Of a stretch of DNA of 64,000 nucleotides, positions 42,649 through 51,138 are shown one piece after another; position 1 is the stretch's first letter, and every line of letters starts with the position of its first letter. This DNA comes from Actibacterium naphthalenivorans (GTDB lineage Bacteria > Pseudomonadota > Alphaproteobacteria > Rhodobacterales > Rhodobacteraceae). The position numbers and the translations under genes are program-made. The notes beneath the pieces are model-generated. The model was not told the DNA's origin. It ran no database searches and saw nothing but the letters and a program-made list of their open reading frames with translations. Location of the stretch: the NCBI RefSeq assembly GCF_014196965.1, contig NZ_JACIEQ010000004.1:124001-188000 (forward strand), in the 5' to 3' direction.

Positions 42649-43215
42649 ATGCGACTGATGTCTTTTCTGGCGGCGGGTTTCCTGGCGCTTGCCGCCCCGG
42701 CCTTCGCCACCGCCCCGATGGGCGACGACGGGCTGCACAAGCCCGAGTGGCTGCAGGACACGTTCAAGGACATGACCGAGGATCTCGAGGCGGCCACCGC
42801 CGAGGGCAAGCGCCTGCTGGTGATCTGGGAGCAGCGCGGCTGCATCTACTGCAAGAAGATGCACGAAGAGGTATTCCCCGACCCCGAGATCGCGGCGCTG
42901 ATCGAGGAGAATTACTTCGTGGTGCAGATGAATCTGTTCGGCGATGTCGAGGTGACCGATTTCGACGGTACCGCCCTGTCGGAAAAGGATATGGCCCGGC
43001 GCTGGGGGGTTGTCTTCACGCCCACGATGATGTTCATGCCCGACACGCTGCCCGATGGCGGCACCACCGCCGCGCAGGCCGCTGTGGTGACGATGCCGGG
43101 GGCTTTCGGCAAGGGAACCACCGAAAGCCTGCTGCGTTGGGTTCTGGAAAAAGGCTACGAGGGCGATGAACATTTCCAGAAATATCTTGCGCGCAAACTC
43201 AGCGAAGGCCAATGA
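42649..43215 (+). CDS. soxW: SoxW, periplasmic thioredoxin
   Basis: The 188-residue protein has a signal peptide (1-21, ending AFAT) and a thioredoxin domain with C65-I-Y-C68 in VIWEQRGCIYCKKMHEEVFPDP. FTPTMMFMPD supplies the cis-proline region. It receives electrons from SoxV and reduces SoxYZ or other sox components. It carries the GDDGLHKPEW N-terminal signature that recurs in the thioredoxin paralog at 49840-50433. Confidence 0.88.
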   Translation: MRLMSFLAAGFLALAAPAFATAPMGDDGLHKPEWLQDTFKDMTEDLEAATAEGKRLLVIWEQRGCIYCKKMHEEVFPDPEIAALIEENYFVVQMNLFGDVEVTDFDGTALSEKDMARRWGVVFTPTMMFMPDTLPDGGTTAAQAAVVTMPGAFGKGTTESLLRWVLEKGYEGDEHFQKYLARKLSEGQ

Positions 43216-43371
43216 TGGCTAACAATGTTGCGCAATCGCACCCATGATCGAAACAAAGGCGCGACACTGCGTCCGTTCAATGACATGCAATAAATTAGAT
43301 TTGTTGTTGCATACAAATGGATACCTCAGCTAGTTTGGGCTGACGGGAAAAGACACTGGGAGGAGTCTTGA
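43216..43371. promoter_or_regulatory. soxW-soxX intergenic control region
   Basis: This 156-base AT-rich gap is the second position where SoxR binds in characterised sox clusters. ATGCAA near 43285 and TTGCAT near 43307 form an interrupted inverted repeat around a smaller symmetrical core, AAAT-TAG-ATTT, at about 43291-43301. The main promoter of the structural soxXYZABCD genes should lie here. GGAGGA is placed just before the soxX start. Confidence 0.5.
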
Positions 43372-43857
43372 ATGAAACGCGTAATCCTGAGCACCGCTTG
43401 CCTGGTGGCTGGTGTCGGTCTTGCTTCGGCTTCTGAAGTCGCGCCGGAGAATGTGAAATATGACGAGTATGGCGCGATCTCCGAATCCCTGACGGGTGTT
43501 CCGGGAGACGCCGCCAACGGCCGCGTGATCATGGGCACCAAGAGCCTCGGCAACTGTGTGTCCTGCCATGCGATTTCGGAAATGGCCGAAGACGTGCCGT
43601 TCCACGGCGAGGTCGGGCCGATCCTGGACGGCGTCGCCGACCGCTGGACCGAGGCGGAGCTGCGCGGCATCGTGGCCAATGCCAAGATGACCTATGATGG
43701 CACGGTGATGCCGGCCTTCTTCAAGACCACCGGTTATATCCGTCCGGGTGACGCCTATACCGGAAAGGCGGCAAAGACCGATCCGCTGCCGCCGCTTCTG
43801 ACGGGGCAGCAGATCGAGGATGTCGTCGCTTACCTGATGACGTTGAAAGAGGAGTGA
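43372..43857 (+). CDS. soxX: SoxX, monoheme cytochrome c subunit
   Basis: The 161-residue protein has a signal peptide (1-20, ending ASA), and a single heme motif C62-V-S-C65-H66. With SoxA it forms the SoxAX cytochrome that joins thiosulfate to the SoxY cysteine. A distal methionine candidate lies in GTVMPAFFKTTGY. GGAGGAG precedes the start by about nine bases. soxY follows after 35 bases. Confidence 0.93.
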   Translation: MKRVILSTACLVAGVGLASASEVAPENVKYDEYGAISESLTGVPGDAANGRVIMGTKSLGNCVSCHAISEMAEDVPFHGEVGPILDGVADRWTEAELRGIVANAKMTYDGTVMPAFFKTTGYIRPGDAYTGKAAKTDPLPPLLTGQQIEDVVAYLMTLKEE

Positions 43858-43892
43858 TCCCGCGCGGATCCTTCCCGACAAAGGAGAGAGCA

Positions 43893-44309
43893 ATGGAACT
43901 TACAAGACGTGGGGCGATTGCGCTTGGAGCCGGTGTAGCGGCGACCCTCGCGCTGCCCATCCGTGCGGTGGCGAGCGTTGACGACGCGATTGCCGCCTTC
44001 ACCGGCGGCGCCGACATGGCCGATGCCGGCATCACGCTGACCAGCCCCGAGATTGCAGAGAACGGCAATACCGTTCCGGTCAGCGTCGATGCCCCCGGCG
44101 CGGTGTCGGTAATGCTTCTGGCATCCGGCAACCCCACCCCGGCTGTGTGCACGTTCAACTTCGGCCCGCTGGCCGCATCGCAGAGCGCGTCCACCCGGAT
44201 CCGTCTGGCCGGCACGCAGGATGTGGTCGCCATCGCCAAGATGGCCGACGGCAGCTTTGCCCGTGCCTCCAACACCGTGAAAGTCACCATCGGCGGCTGC
44301 GGCGGCTGA
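43893..44309 (+). CDS. soxY: SoxY, sulfur-carrier subunit
   Basis: The 138-residue protein has a twin-arginine signal (ELTRRGAIALGAG) and ends with the diagnostic VTIGGCGG, where C136 carries the sulfur intermediate. It forms SoxYZ, the substrate carrier of the Sox enzyme system. The start ATG at 43893 has AAGGAGAG upstream; a further upstream in-frame start lacks the proper signal placement. soxZ follows after 17 bases. Confidence 0.95.
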   Translation: MELTRRGAIALGAGVAATLALPIRAVASVDDAIAAFTGGADMADAGITLTSPEIAENGNTVPVSVDAPGAVSVMLLASGNPTPAVCTFNFGPLAASQSASTRIRLAGTQDVVAIAKMADGSFARASNTVKVTIGGCGG

Positions 44310-44326
44310 TCAGAGGAGATTGAGAA

Positions 44327-44656
44327 ATGGCAACTGGTGTAAAACCCCGCGTTAAGGTTCCGAAAACGGCATCGGCTGGTGAAGCGATCACGATCAAGAC
44401 CCTTATCAGCCACCCGATGGAATCGGGCCAGCGCAAGGACAGCAACGGGAACATCATCCCGCGCTCGATCATCAACCGCTTCACCTGCGATTTCAACGGC
44501 CAGAACGTCATCGACGTGACGCTGGAGCCCGCGATCTCGACCAACCCGTATTTCGAATTCGAGGCCCTGGTGCCCGAAGCCGGTGAGTTCAAGTTCACCT
44601 GGTATGACGATGACGGCTCGGTCTACGAGGAAGCCAAGCCGATCGCGATCGGCTGA
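44327..44656 (+). CDS. soxZ: SoxZ, sulfur-carrier partner subunit
   Basis: The 109-residue protein matches SoxZ in length and sequence: VKVPKTASAGEAITIKTLISHPMESGQRKDSNGNIIPRSIINRF and FEFEALVPEAGEFKFTWYDDDGSVYEE. It has no signal peptide and is exported as a partner of the Tat substrate SoxY in known systems. AGAGGAGA precedes the start. soxA follows after 29 bases. Confidence 0.95.
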   Translation: MATGVKPRVKVPKTASAGEAITIKTLISHPMESGQRKDSNGNIIPRSIINRFTCDFNGQNVIDVTLEPAISTNPYFEFEALVPEAGEFKFTWYDDDGSVYEEAKPIAIG

Positions 44657-44685
44657 GCGGGTTGCTGCATTCAGGGAGGAAACGC

Positions 44686-45540
44686 ATGGAACTGAAATCG
44701 CTCAAGGCTGTCACGTCTGCTGTTGCACTGCTCGCGCTTGGCGCGGGCCTTGCATCGGCGGGTGAAGACGATCAGCTCATCATCAACGGCGAGACCGAAA
44801 TGGTGACCCGGACCGAAGCGCCGGCGCATATGGAGTATATCGACGAAATCCGCTCCGGCTGGACGTTCCGTTCCGACGAAACGCAGGCGCTGCAGATGGA
44901 TGACTTCGATAACCCCGGCATGATCTTCGTCGATCAGGGGCTCGACACCTGGAACGAGGTCGACGGCTCCGAAGGCAAATCCTGCGCGTCGTGCCACGAC
45001 GGGCCGGAGAGCCTGGCCGGCCTGCGCGCGGCGATGCCGAAGTATAACGAGGCCGCTGGCGAAGTCTGGACGATGGAGATGTATATCAACGACTGCCGCG
45101 AAAACCGGATGGGCGCCGAGAAATGGGGCTGGAATTCCAACCCCATGGTCAACACGACCGCCCTGATCTCGCTGCAGTCACGCGGTATGCCGGTGGATGT
45201 GAAGATCGACGGCCCGGCCCAGGAAACCTGGGAAAAGGGCAAGGAGATCTATTACACCCGCTACGGTCAGCTCGAACTGTCCTGTGCGAATTGTCACGAA
45301 GACAATTATGACAACCTGATCCGCGCAGACCATCTGAGCCAGGGTCAGATCAACGGCTTCCCGGCCTATCGCCTGAAGAACGCCAAGCTGAACTCGATCC
45401 ACAACCGGTTCAAGGGCTGCATCCGCGACACCCGTGCCGAGACCTTCAAGGAAGGCTCGGCCGAGTTCATCGCGCTGGAGCTTTACGTCGCCTCGCGCGG
45501 CAACGGCCTGTCGGTCGAAGGCCCTTCGGTGCGCAACTAA
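44686..45540 (+). CDS. soxA: SoxA, diheme cytochrome c subunit
   Basis: The 284-residue protein has a signal peptide (1-25) and two heme motifs, C100-A-S-C103-H104 and C200-A-N-C203-H204, so it is the diheme form. C137 (NDCREN) and C245 (FKGCIRDTRAETF) fit the cysteine heme ligands, C245 being the active-site cysteine that becomes a persulfide. With SoxX it conjugates thiosulfate to SoxYZ. GGGAGGA precedes the ATG at 44686. Confidence 0.94.
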   Translation: MELKSLKAVTSAVALLALGAGLASAGEDDQLIINGETEMVTRTEAPAHMEYIDEIRSGWTFRSDETQALQMDDFDNPGMIFVDQGLDTWNEVDGSEGKSCASCHDGPESLAGLRAAMPKYNEAAGEVWTMEMYINDCRENRMGAEKWGWNSNPMVNTTALISLQSRGMPVDVKIDGPAQETWEKGKEIYYTRYGQLELSCANCHEDNYDNLIRADHLSQGQINGFPAYRLKNAKLNSIHNRFKGCIRDTRAETFKEGSAEFIALELYVASRGNGLSVEGPSVRN

Positions 45541-45548
45541 GCACACAT

Positions 45549-45575
45549 CCCCGCGCGGGCCTGTTTCGCGCGGGG
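45549..45575 (+). terminator. Intercistronic hairpin between soxA and soxB
   Basis: CCCCGCGCG (45549-45557) pairs perfectly with CGCGCGGGG (45567-45575) across a 9-base loop. It begins nine bases after the soxA stop and is not followed by a strong T-tract. It may act as a partial terminator or as an mRNA stabiliser giving higher levels of the periplasmic carrier genes than of soxBCD. Confidence 0.5.
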
Positions 45576-45670
45576 CATTCGTTAGTTCCTTTACCCAGCG
45601 CCTTGTCGCCGGCAGATGCTTCGCATTTCGCCGGACGGTGGGTTGCATTCTGAACGGAGAGACGACGAGC

Positions 45671-47362
45671 ATGATTTCGCGGCGAGATTTTCTGCAGGCC
45701 ACCGTGGCGGCCTCGGCCATCTATGGCGCTTCGGGCGTTGGCAACTGGTCGAAACTGGCGGCGCAGCAGGCGCTGACGCAGGATGACCTGCTTCAGTTCG
45801 ATACGTTCGGCAACATCACCCTTGTGCATGTGACAGACATCCACGGCCAGCTGAAGCCGGTCTATTTCCGCGAGCCCGAGATCAACCTCGGCGTTGGCGC
45901 CGTGAACGGGCTGCCGCCGCATGTGACCGGCGCCGATTTCCTGAAGATGTTCAACATCGCCCCCGGCACGCCCGAGGCCTATGCGCTGACCTATCCCGAT
46001 TTCGCGGCCCTGGCGAAAAGCTACGGCCGGATGGGCGGGCTGGACAGGGTGGCGACGATCCTGAACGCGATCCGCGCCGACCGGCCCGACGCGCTGCTGC
46101 TGGATGGCGGCGACACCTGGCACGGCTCCTACACCTGCCTGAAGACCGGCGCGCAGGACATGGTCAACGTGATGAACGCGCTCAAGCCCGACGCGATGAC
46201 CAGCCACTGGGAATTCACCCTGGGCGTGGATCGGGTGAACGAGATCGTTGAAGGGCTGGATTTCCCCTTCCTCGGCGCCAACATCTTCGACGCCGAATGG
46301 GACGAGCCGGCCTATGAACCCTACAAGATGTTCGAGCGGGGCGGTGCCAAGGTTGCCGTGATCGGGCAAGCCTTTCCCTATCTGCCGATCGCCAACCCGA
46401 AATACATGTTCCCCGGCCTCAGCTTCGGCGTGCGCGAAGAGCGGATGAACGAGGTGGTGCAAGAGGTGCGCGACGCGGGTGCCGAACTGGTGGTGGTGCT
46501 GTCGCACAACGGCTTCGACGTTGATCGCAAGATGGCCGCCCAGGTGCCAGGCATCGACGTGATCCTGACCGGCCACACCCATGACGCGCTGCCAGAGCCG
46601 GTGATGGTGGGCGGCACGATGCTGATCGCCTCGGGCTCGAACGGCAAGTTCGTCACCCGGCTGGATCTGGATGTTCAGAACGGCCAGCTCATGGGCTTCC
46701 GCCACAAGCTGATCCCGGTGTTTTCCGACGTGATCGCCCCCGACAAGCAGGTCGCCGCCCTGATCGACGAACAGCGCGCGCCCTATGAGGCCGAGCTGTC
46801 CGAGGTTCTGGGCCACACCGACAGCCTGCTGTACCGGCGCGGCAATTTCAACGGCACCTGGGACGATCTGATCTGCAACGCGCTGATTGATGAGCGTGAG
46901 GCGGATATCGCCATGTCGCCCGGTTTCCGCTGGGGGCCGAGCCTGCTGCCCGGCGATGCGATCACCCGCGAGGATCTGTTCAACGCCACCTCGATGTCCT
47001 ATCCGGCGGCCTATCGGTCGGAGATGACCGGCGAGACGATCCACGTGATCCTGGAAGATGTGGCCGACAACCTGTTCAACCCCGACCCCTATTATCAGCA
47101 GGGCGGCGACATGGTTCGCGTCGGCGGCATGGGCTATCACATCGACGTCAGCAAGCCGCAGGGCAGCCGCATCACCAACATGACGCTGCTGAAAACCGGC
47201 GAGGCGATCGATCGGGCCAAGAGCTATGTCGTGTCCGGTTGGGCCAGCGTGAACGAGGGCACCGAGGGCCCCGCGATCTGGGATGTGGTGGAGAGCTACG
47301 TCAAGCGTATGGGCACGGTCAGCATCGACCCGAACAAATCGGTGAAGGTGACCGGGGCGTGA
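45671..47362 (+). CDS. soxB: SoxB, thiosulfohydrolase
   Basis: The 563-residue protein has a twin-arginine signal (MISRRDFLQA) and a 5'-nucleotidase/metallophosphatase fold with dimanganese motifs: VHVTDIHGQ, LLDGGDTWHGS, VLSHNGFDVD and VILTGHTHD. It hydrolyses the sulfone sulfur off SoxY-thiosulfonate. The ATG at 45671 places the Tat motif at residues 4-5 as expected. It lies 130 bases after soxA and is followed by soxC after 68. Confidence 0.94.
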   Translation: MISRRDFLQATVAASAIYGASGVGNWSKLAAQQALTQDDLLQFDTFGNITLVHVTDIHGQLKPVYFREPEINLGVGAVNGLPPHVTGADFLKMFNIAPGTPEAYALTYPDFAALAKSYGRMGGLDRVATILNAIRADRPDALLLDGGDTWHGSYTCLKTGAQDMVNVMNALKPDAMTSHWEFTLGVDRVNEIVEGLDFPFLGANIFDAEWDEPAYEPYKMFERGGAKVAVIGQAFPYLPIANPKYMFPGLSFGVREERMNEVVQEVRDAGAELVVVLSHNGFDVDRKMAAQVPGIDVILTGHTHDALPEPVMVGGTMLIASGSNGKFVTRLDLDVQNGQLMGFRHKLIPVFSDVIAPDKQVAALIDEQRAPYEAELSEVLGHTDSLLYRRGNFNGTWDDLICNALIDEREADIAMSPGFRWGPSLLPGDAITREDLFNATSMSYPAAYRSEMTGETIHVILEDVADNLFNPDPYYQQGGDMVRVGGMGYHIDVSKPQGSRITNMTLLKTGEAIDRAKSYVVSGWASVNEGTEGPAIWDVVESYVKRMGTVSIDPNKSVKVTGA

Positions 47363-47430
47363 CCGATCATCGCATTCATACATCGAACAAACCGAATATA
47401 ACCCACGCATCTTCAGAGGAGGTTGCAGAT

Positions 47431-48696
47431 ATGACGGACAAGTCAGACCCCACGACCACCCGGCGCGGCTTTCTGAAAGCCGGGCTTGCCGCGGGTGGTG
47501 CGGTGGCCGCCGGTGGCGCGGCCCATGCGGCGGGCGATCCGCTGATCACCGAGATCCAGCCCTGGGCGCAGGGCCTTGGCGAAGGCGTCGACGCCACGCC
47601 CTATGGCCTGCCGATCAAGTATGAGGGCGACGTGGTGCGCCGCAACGTGGAATGGCTGACCGCCGACACGATCAGCTCGATCAACTTCACGCCGATTCAT
47701 GCGCTGGATGGCACGATCACCCCCCAGGGCTGCGCGTTCGAACGCCACCATTCGGGCGCGATCGAGCTGCGCAAGGAAGACTACCGGCTGATGATCAACG
47801 GGCTGGTCGATACGCCGCTGGTGTTCACCTACGCCGATCTGGAGCGTTTTCCGCGCGTCACGCGCACCTATTTCCTTGAATGCGCGGCGAACACCGGCAT
47901 GGAATGGGCGGGTGCGCAGCTCAACGGCTCGCAGTTCACGCATGGCATGATCCACAACATGGAATATACCGGCGTCACCCTGCGCACGCTTCTGGAAGAG
48001 GCGGGCGTGAAGCCCGAGGGCAAGTGGGTGATGGTCGAAGGCGCCGATGCGTCATCGAACGCCCGCTCGATCCCGCTGGAAAAGGCGATGGACGATTGCC
48101 TTGTCGCCTTCAAGGCCAATGGCGAGGCGCTGCGCATGGAGCATGGCTATCCGGTGCGTCTGTGTGTGCCCGGCTGGGAAGGCAACATGTGGGTGAAATG
48201 GCTGCGCCGCATCGAAGTGGGCGACAAGCCCTGGGAAAGCCGCGAAGAGACCAGCAAATACACCGACACGCTGGAAGATGGTACGAGCCGCAAGTGGACC
48301 TGGGTGATGGATGCCAAATCCGTCGTCACCAGCCCCAGCCCGCAGATGCCGATCACCCATGGCAAGGGGCCGCTGGTCATCACCGGGCTGGCCTGGTCGG
48401 GCCGCGGCGCGATCGCCCGTGTCGATGTGTCGGTCGATGGCGGCAAGAACTGGAAAGAGGCGCGGTTGGCCGCGCCGGGCCAGGACATGGCGCTGACCCG
48501 GTTCTACCTGGATCACGATTGGGACGGCTCCGAGATGTTCCTGCAAAGCCGCGCGATCGACAGCACCGGCTATGTGCAGCCGACAAAGACCCAGCTGCGC
48601 GAGGTGCGCGGGCTGAACTCGATCTATCACAACAATTGCATTCAGACCTGGTGGGTCAAGCCGAGCGGGGAGGCAGAGAATGTCGAAGTATCGTAA
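47431..48696 (+). CDS. soxC: SoxC, molybdopterin sulfane dehydrogenase subunit
   Basis: The 421-residue protein is a sulfite-oxidase-family molybdoenzyme with a twin-arginine signal (TTRRGFLKAG). The molybdenum-ligating cysteine is C151 in YFLECAANTG; GYPVRLCVPGWEGNMWVKWL and a C-terminal Ig-like dimerisation domain follow (IARVDVSVDGGKNW). With SoxD it oxidises the SoxY-bound sulfane sulfur by six electrons. AGAGGAGG lies about 11 bases before the ATG. The end overlaps soxD by 17 bases. Confidence 0.94.
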   Translation: MTDKSDPTTTRRGFLKAGLAAGGAVAAGGAAHAAGDPLITEIQPWAQGLGEGVDATPYGLPIKYEGDVVRRNVEWLTADTISSINFTPIHALDGTITPQGCAFERHHSGAIELRKEDYRLMINGLVDTPLVFTYADLERFPRVTRTYFLECAANTGMEWAGAQLNGSQFTHGMIHNMEYTGVTLRTLLEEAGVKPEGKWVMVEGADASSNARSIPLEKAMDDCLVAFKANGEALRMEHGYPVRLCVPGWEGNMWVKWLRRIEVGDKPWESREETSKYTDTLEDGTSRKWTWVMDAKSVVTSPSPQMPITHGKGPLVITGLAWSGRGAIARVDVSVDGGKNWKEARLAAPGQDMALTRFYLDHDWDGSEMFLQSRAIDSTGYVQPTKTQLREVRGLNSIYHNNCIQTWWVKPSGEAENVEVS

Positions 48697-49729
48697 TCTG
48701 GTGATCGGCACGGCGCTGGCCTCGGCGCTCATGGCCGCGCCGGCGCTGGCCGAAAAGCTTGGCCTCGGCCGCCCGGCCTTGCCCGAAGAGGTCGCCGCCT
48801 GGGACAAGGACGTGCGCCCCGACGGGCTGGGCCTGCCCGACGGGTCGGGCTCGGTCGAGGATGGCGAGATGATCTTCGCCGACAGTTGCGCCGTCTGCCA
48901 TGGCGACTTTGCCGAAGGCGTGGGCAACTGGCCGAAACTGGCGGGCGGGGCGAATACGCTCGATCACGCCGACCCGCTGAAGACGGTCGGCTCCTACTGG
49001 CCCTACCTTTCCACCACATGGGACTATGTGCATCGCTCGATGCCTTTCGGCGACGCCCAGACCCTGAGCGCGGACGAGGTTTATGCGATCGTGGCCTATA
49101 TCCTCTATTCCAACGATCTGGTGGAGGATGATTTCGTTCTGTCGAAGGAAAACTTCCTCGAGGTGGAGATGCCCAACGCGGACGGTTTCATCGTGGATGA
49201 CCGGGAAGAGACGGAACTGCCGCTGTTCACCGCCGAGCCCTGCATGGAGAATTGCAAGGACACGGTGGAAGTCACCATGCGCGCCGCGGTTCTGGACGTG
49301 ACCCCGGACATTGGCGAAGAGGCCGCCGCCGAAACGCCGGCCGAGGCCGAGGTGGCTGAAGCGGCCCCCGCCGCCGAAGAGCCGCCTGCCGCTGAAACCG
49401 CCGCGCTTGACCCCGAGATGGTTGCCAAGGGCGAGAAGGTCTTCAAGAAGTGCAAGGCCTGCCATCAGGTGGGCGAGGGGGCGAAGAACCGGACCGGCCC
49501 GGTGCTGAACGGCGTCTTCGGCCGCACGGCGGGTATGGTTGACGGGTTCAAATACTCCAAGGTGATGGCCGCCGCCGCCGATGACGGGCTGGTCTGGGAC
49601 CACGAAACCCTGAGCGCCTATCTGGAAAACCCGAAGGCCTATCTTCCCAAGAACAAGATGTCCTTCGCCGGGCTGAAGAAAGAGGAAGACCGCGCCGCCG
49701 TGATCGCCTATCTGCGGTCGTTCGACTAG
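48680..49729 (+). CDS. soxD: SoxD, diheme cytochrome c subunit
   Basis: The 349-residue protein has a signal peptide (1-24, ending ALA) and two c-type heme domains: C70-A-V-C73-H74 in the N-terminal half and C258-K-A-C261-H262 in a C-terminal cytochrome c2-like domain (VGEGAKNRTGPVLNGVFGRTAG). They are joined by a Glu/Ala/Pro-rich linker (about 210-245). It is the electron acceptor subunit of the sulfane dehydrogenase SoxCD. The gene begins 17 bases inside soxC, indicating coupling. Confidence 0.94.
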   Translation: MSKYRNLVIGTALASALMAAPALAEKLGLGRPALPEEVAAWDKDVRPDGLGLPDGSGSVEDGEMIFADSCAVCHGDFAEGVGNWPKLAGGANTLDHADPLKTVGSYWPYLSTTWDYVHRSMPFGDAQTLSADEVYAIVAYILYSNDLVEDDFVLSKENFLEVEMPNADGFIVDDREETELPLFTAEPCMENCKDTVEVTMRAAVLDVTPDIGEEAAAETPAEAEVAEAAPAAEEPPAAETAALDPEMVAKGEKVFKKCKACHQVGEGAKNRTGPVLNGVFGRTAGMVDGFKYSKVMAAAADDGLVWDHETLSAYLENPKAYLPKNKMSFAGLKKEEDRAAVIAYLRSFD

Positions 49730-49753
49730 ACGCGCCTTGCCTCACGTAAAATT

Positions 49754-49779
49754 GCGGGCGGTCCTTCGGGGCCGCCCGC
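49754..49779 (+). terminator. Rho-independent terminator after soxD
   Basis: An 11-bp stem (GCGGGCGG then TCC, with GGGCCGCCCGC opposite, one G-T pair) is closed by a TTCG tetraloop and followed within a few bases by CGTTTT. It begins 25 bases after the soxD stop and should end the soxXYZABCD transcript. Confidence 0.78.
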
Positions 49780-49839
49780 CTGCGTTTTGGCCAACCCGCC
49801 CCGAATGTGCTAGACTACCTTCTGAAAAGGGAGGAGATC

Positions 49840-50433
49840 ATGCTGTCACGGCGCGTGATGCTTGGGGCCGTTGCCGCGCTTGCCGCGCCGCGCCTGTCGG
49901 TCGCGGCGGCCCGGTTGGGCGATGACGGGTTGCACAAGCAGGACTGGTTTCTCGACAGTTTCCTGGAGCTTGGCGACGATCTGGAAACGGCGGCGGCGCA
50001 GGGGCGCGGCCTGATGGTTCTGGTCGAACAGGCGGGCTGCCCCTATTGCCGGGAGCTGCATCTCGTCAATTTCGAACGGGCCGCGATCGTGGAGTACATC
50101 ACCGCGCATTTCGACGTTGTGCAGCTTGATCTGTGGGGCGCGCGGGCGGTGCTGGATTTCGATGGGGAAGAGCTGGAAGAGCGGCGCCTGGCCGCGAAGT
50201 GGGGGGTGAATTTCACCCCGACCACGCTGCTCTTCCCGGCCGCGAATGCGGGTGCCACGCGCGCCGCGCAGGCCGAGGCGTTTCGGCTGCCAGGCTATCT
50301 GAAACCGTTCCACTACCTGTCGTCTCTGGAATATGTGGCGCGGGGGGAATACCTCAAACAGCCCTTTCAGCGCTATCTGCAAGACAGGTTCGAGGCCCTG
50401 CGCGCGCAGGGCATCGAACCGGATGTCTGGTGA
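49840..50433 (+). CDS. Thioredoxin-fold protein, SoxW paralog
   Basis: The 197-residue protein has an N-terminal signal (LSRRVMLGAVAALAAPRLSVAAA, with an RR pair) and a thioredoxin domain with C67-P-Y-C70 in VLVEQAGCPYCRELHLVNFERA, then FTPTTLLFPAAN. It shares the GDDGLHK plus acidic-Trp start with SoxW. GGGAGGAG precedes the ATG. It lies after the soxD terminator, so it is probably transcribed separately or by read-through. A role in thiol maintenance of Sox proteins is likely but unproven. Confidence 0.8.
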   Translation: MLSRRVMLGAVAALAAPRLSVAAARLGDDGLHKQDWFLDSFLELGDDLETAAAQGRGLMVLVEQAGCPYCRELHLVNFERAAIVEYITAHFDVVQLDLWGARAVLDFDGEELEERRLAAKWGVNFTPTTLLFPAANAGATRAAQAEAFRLPGYLKPFHYLSSLEYVARGEYLKQPFQRYLQDRFEALRAQGIEPDVW

Positions 50434-50442
50434 CCGGGCCGC

Positions 50443-50961
50443 TCAGGGCGCCGGGGCGAAGCGCCCGTAGCATCCGTCGACGAAGATCAGCGGCGGCAGC
50501 GCGCTGACAATGGCCTCTTTGACCAGGCCCAGAACCAGCACGTGATCGCCGGCATCATGCACCGCGTGGCGGGTGCAGGTGAACCGCGCCGCGAAATCGG
50601 CAAGGCGCGGGCAACCCTGCGCATCCTCGTGCCAGTCGACCGGGGTGAAATCCTGCCCGTTGCGCGCGAAATGCCGGGCCAGCGAAAGCTGGTTTTCCGC
50701 CAGAACATGGATGGCAAAGCGCTGCGCGTCGCGGAAGGGTTCGAACCGGCTGGAGGCCTTGGCCGGCGCCCACAGAACAAGCGGCGGGTCCAGCGACACC
50801 GATGAAAAGCTGTTGGCGGTGATGGCCAGCGGCCCCCGCGGGCCGGCTGTGGTGATGATGGTGACGCCGGTGGCGAAACGGCCCAGGGCATCGCGATAGG
50901 CGCGTTCGGCCCCCGGCTGCGGTGTAACGCTTTTCACGCGTGGCTCTCCTTTTGCCGGCAT
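50443..50961 (-). CDS. Flavin reductase-like domain protein
   Basis: The 172-residue protein is a flavin reductase of the HpaC/FMN-binding split-barrel type: RDALGRFATGVTIITT near the N-terminus, GPLAITANSFSSVSLDPPLVLWA, FAIHVLAENQLSLARHFA, and GDHVLVLGLVKEA near the C-terminus. It should reduce free FMN or FAD with NAD(P)H for a two-component oxygenase. I chose the ATG at 50961; a GTG at 51006 is a longer alternative. It is convergent with the thioredoxin gene and divergent from phnC. It could serve the HpaB-type oxygenase at 2122-3603, which has no reductase beside it (inference). Confidence 0.83.
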   Translation of the reverse strand: MPAKGEPRVKSVTPQPGAERAYRDALGRFATGVTIITTAGPRGPLAITANSFSSVSLDPPLVLWAPAKASSRFEPFRDAQRFAIHVLAENQLSLARHFARNGQDFTPVDWHEDAQGCPRLADFAARFTCTRHAVHDAGDHVLVLGLVKEAIVSALPPLIFVDGCYGRFAPAP

Positions 50962-51057
50962 GGCGTGGCTTTCGTGCGACCGCCCGACGGCGTGCCGTGC
51001 CTGCACATACCATGATTACCGGGCCGGGCAACCCGGCCCCCGGCGCGCGCGCGGGCT

Positions 51058-51087
51058 GCGTTACAAAAGCTTCAAAAATCTGAAACA
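51058..51087 (+). promoter_or_regulatory. Candidate PhoB box before phnC
   Basis: Three related 7-base half-sites lie on one face of the helix at 11-base steps: GCGTTAC at 51058, GCTTCAA at 51069 and CTGAAAC at 51080, separated by AAAA and AAAT. This phasing and AT-rich spacing is the hallmark of PhoB boxes, and related half-sites recur near gdpd. The block ends about 50 bases before the phnC start. Confidence 0.45.
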
Positions 51088-51138
51088 TTCATTTCGCACC
51101 CGGTCTGTATCCGGCGCAGGACTGGTTATGGGGATCAC

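Noticed and set aside
45467-47410. Minus-strand open frame of about 647 codons opposite soxB
   Set aside because: soxB is certain on the plus strand; the antisense product has no recognisable family features and typical shadow composition.
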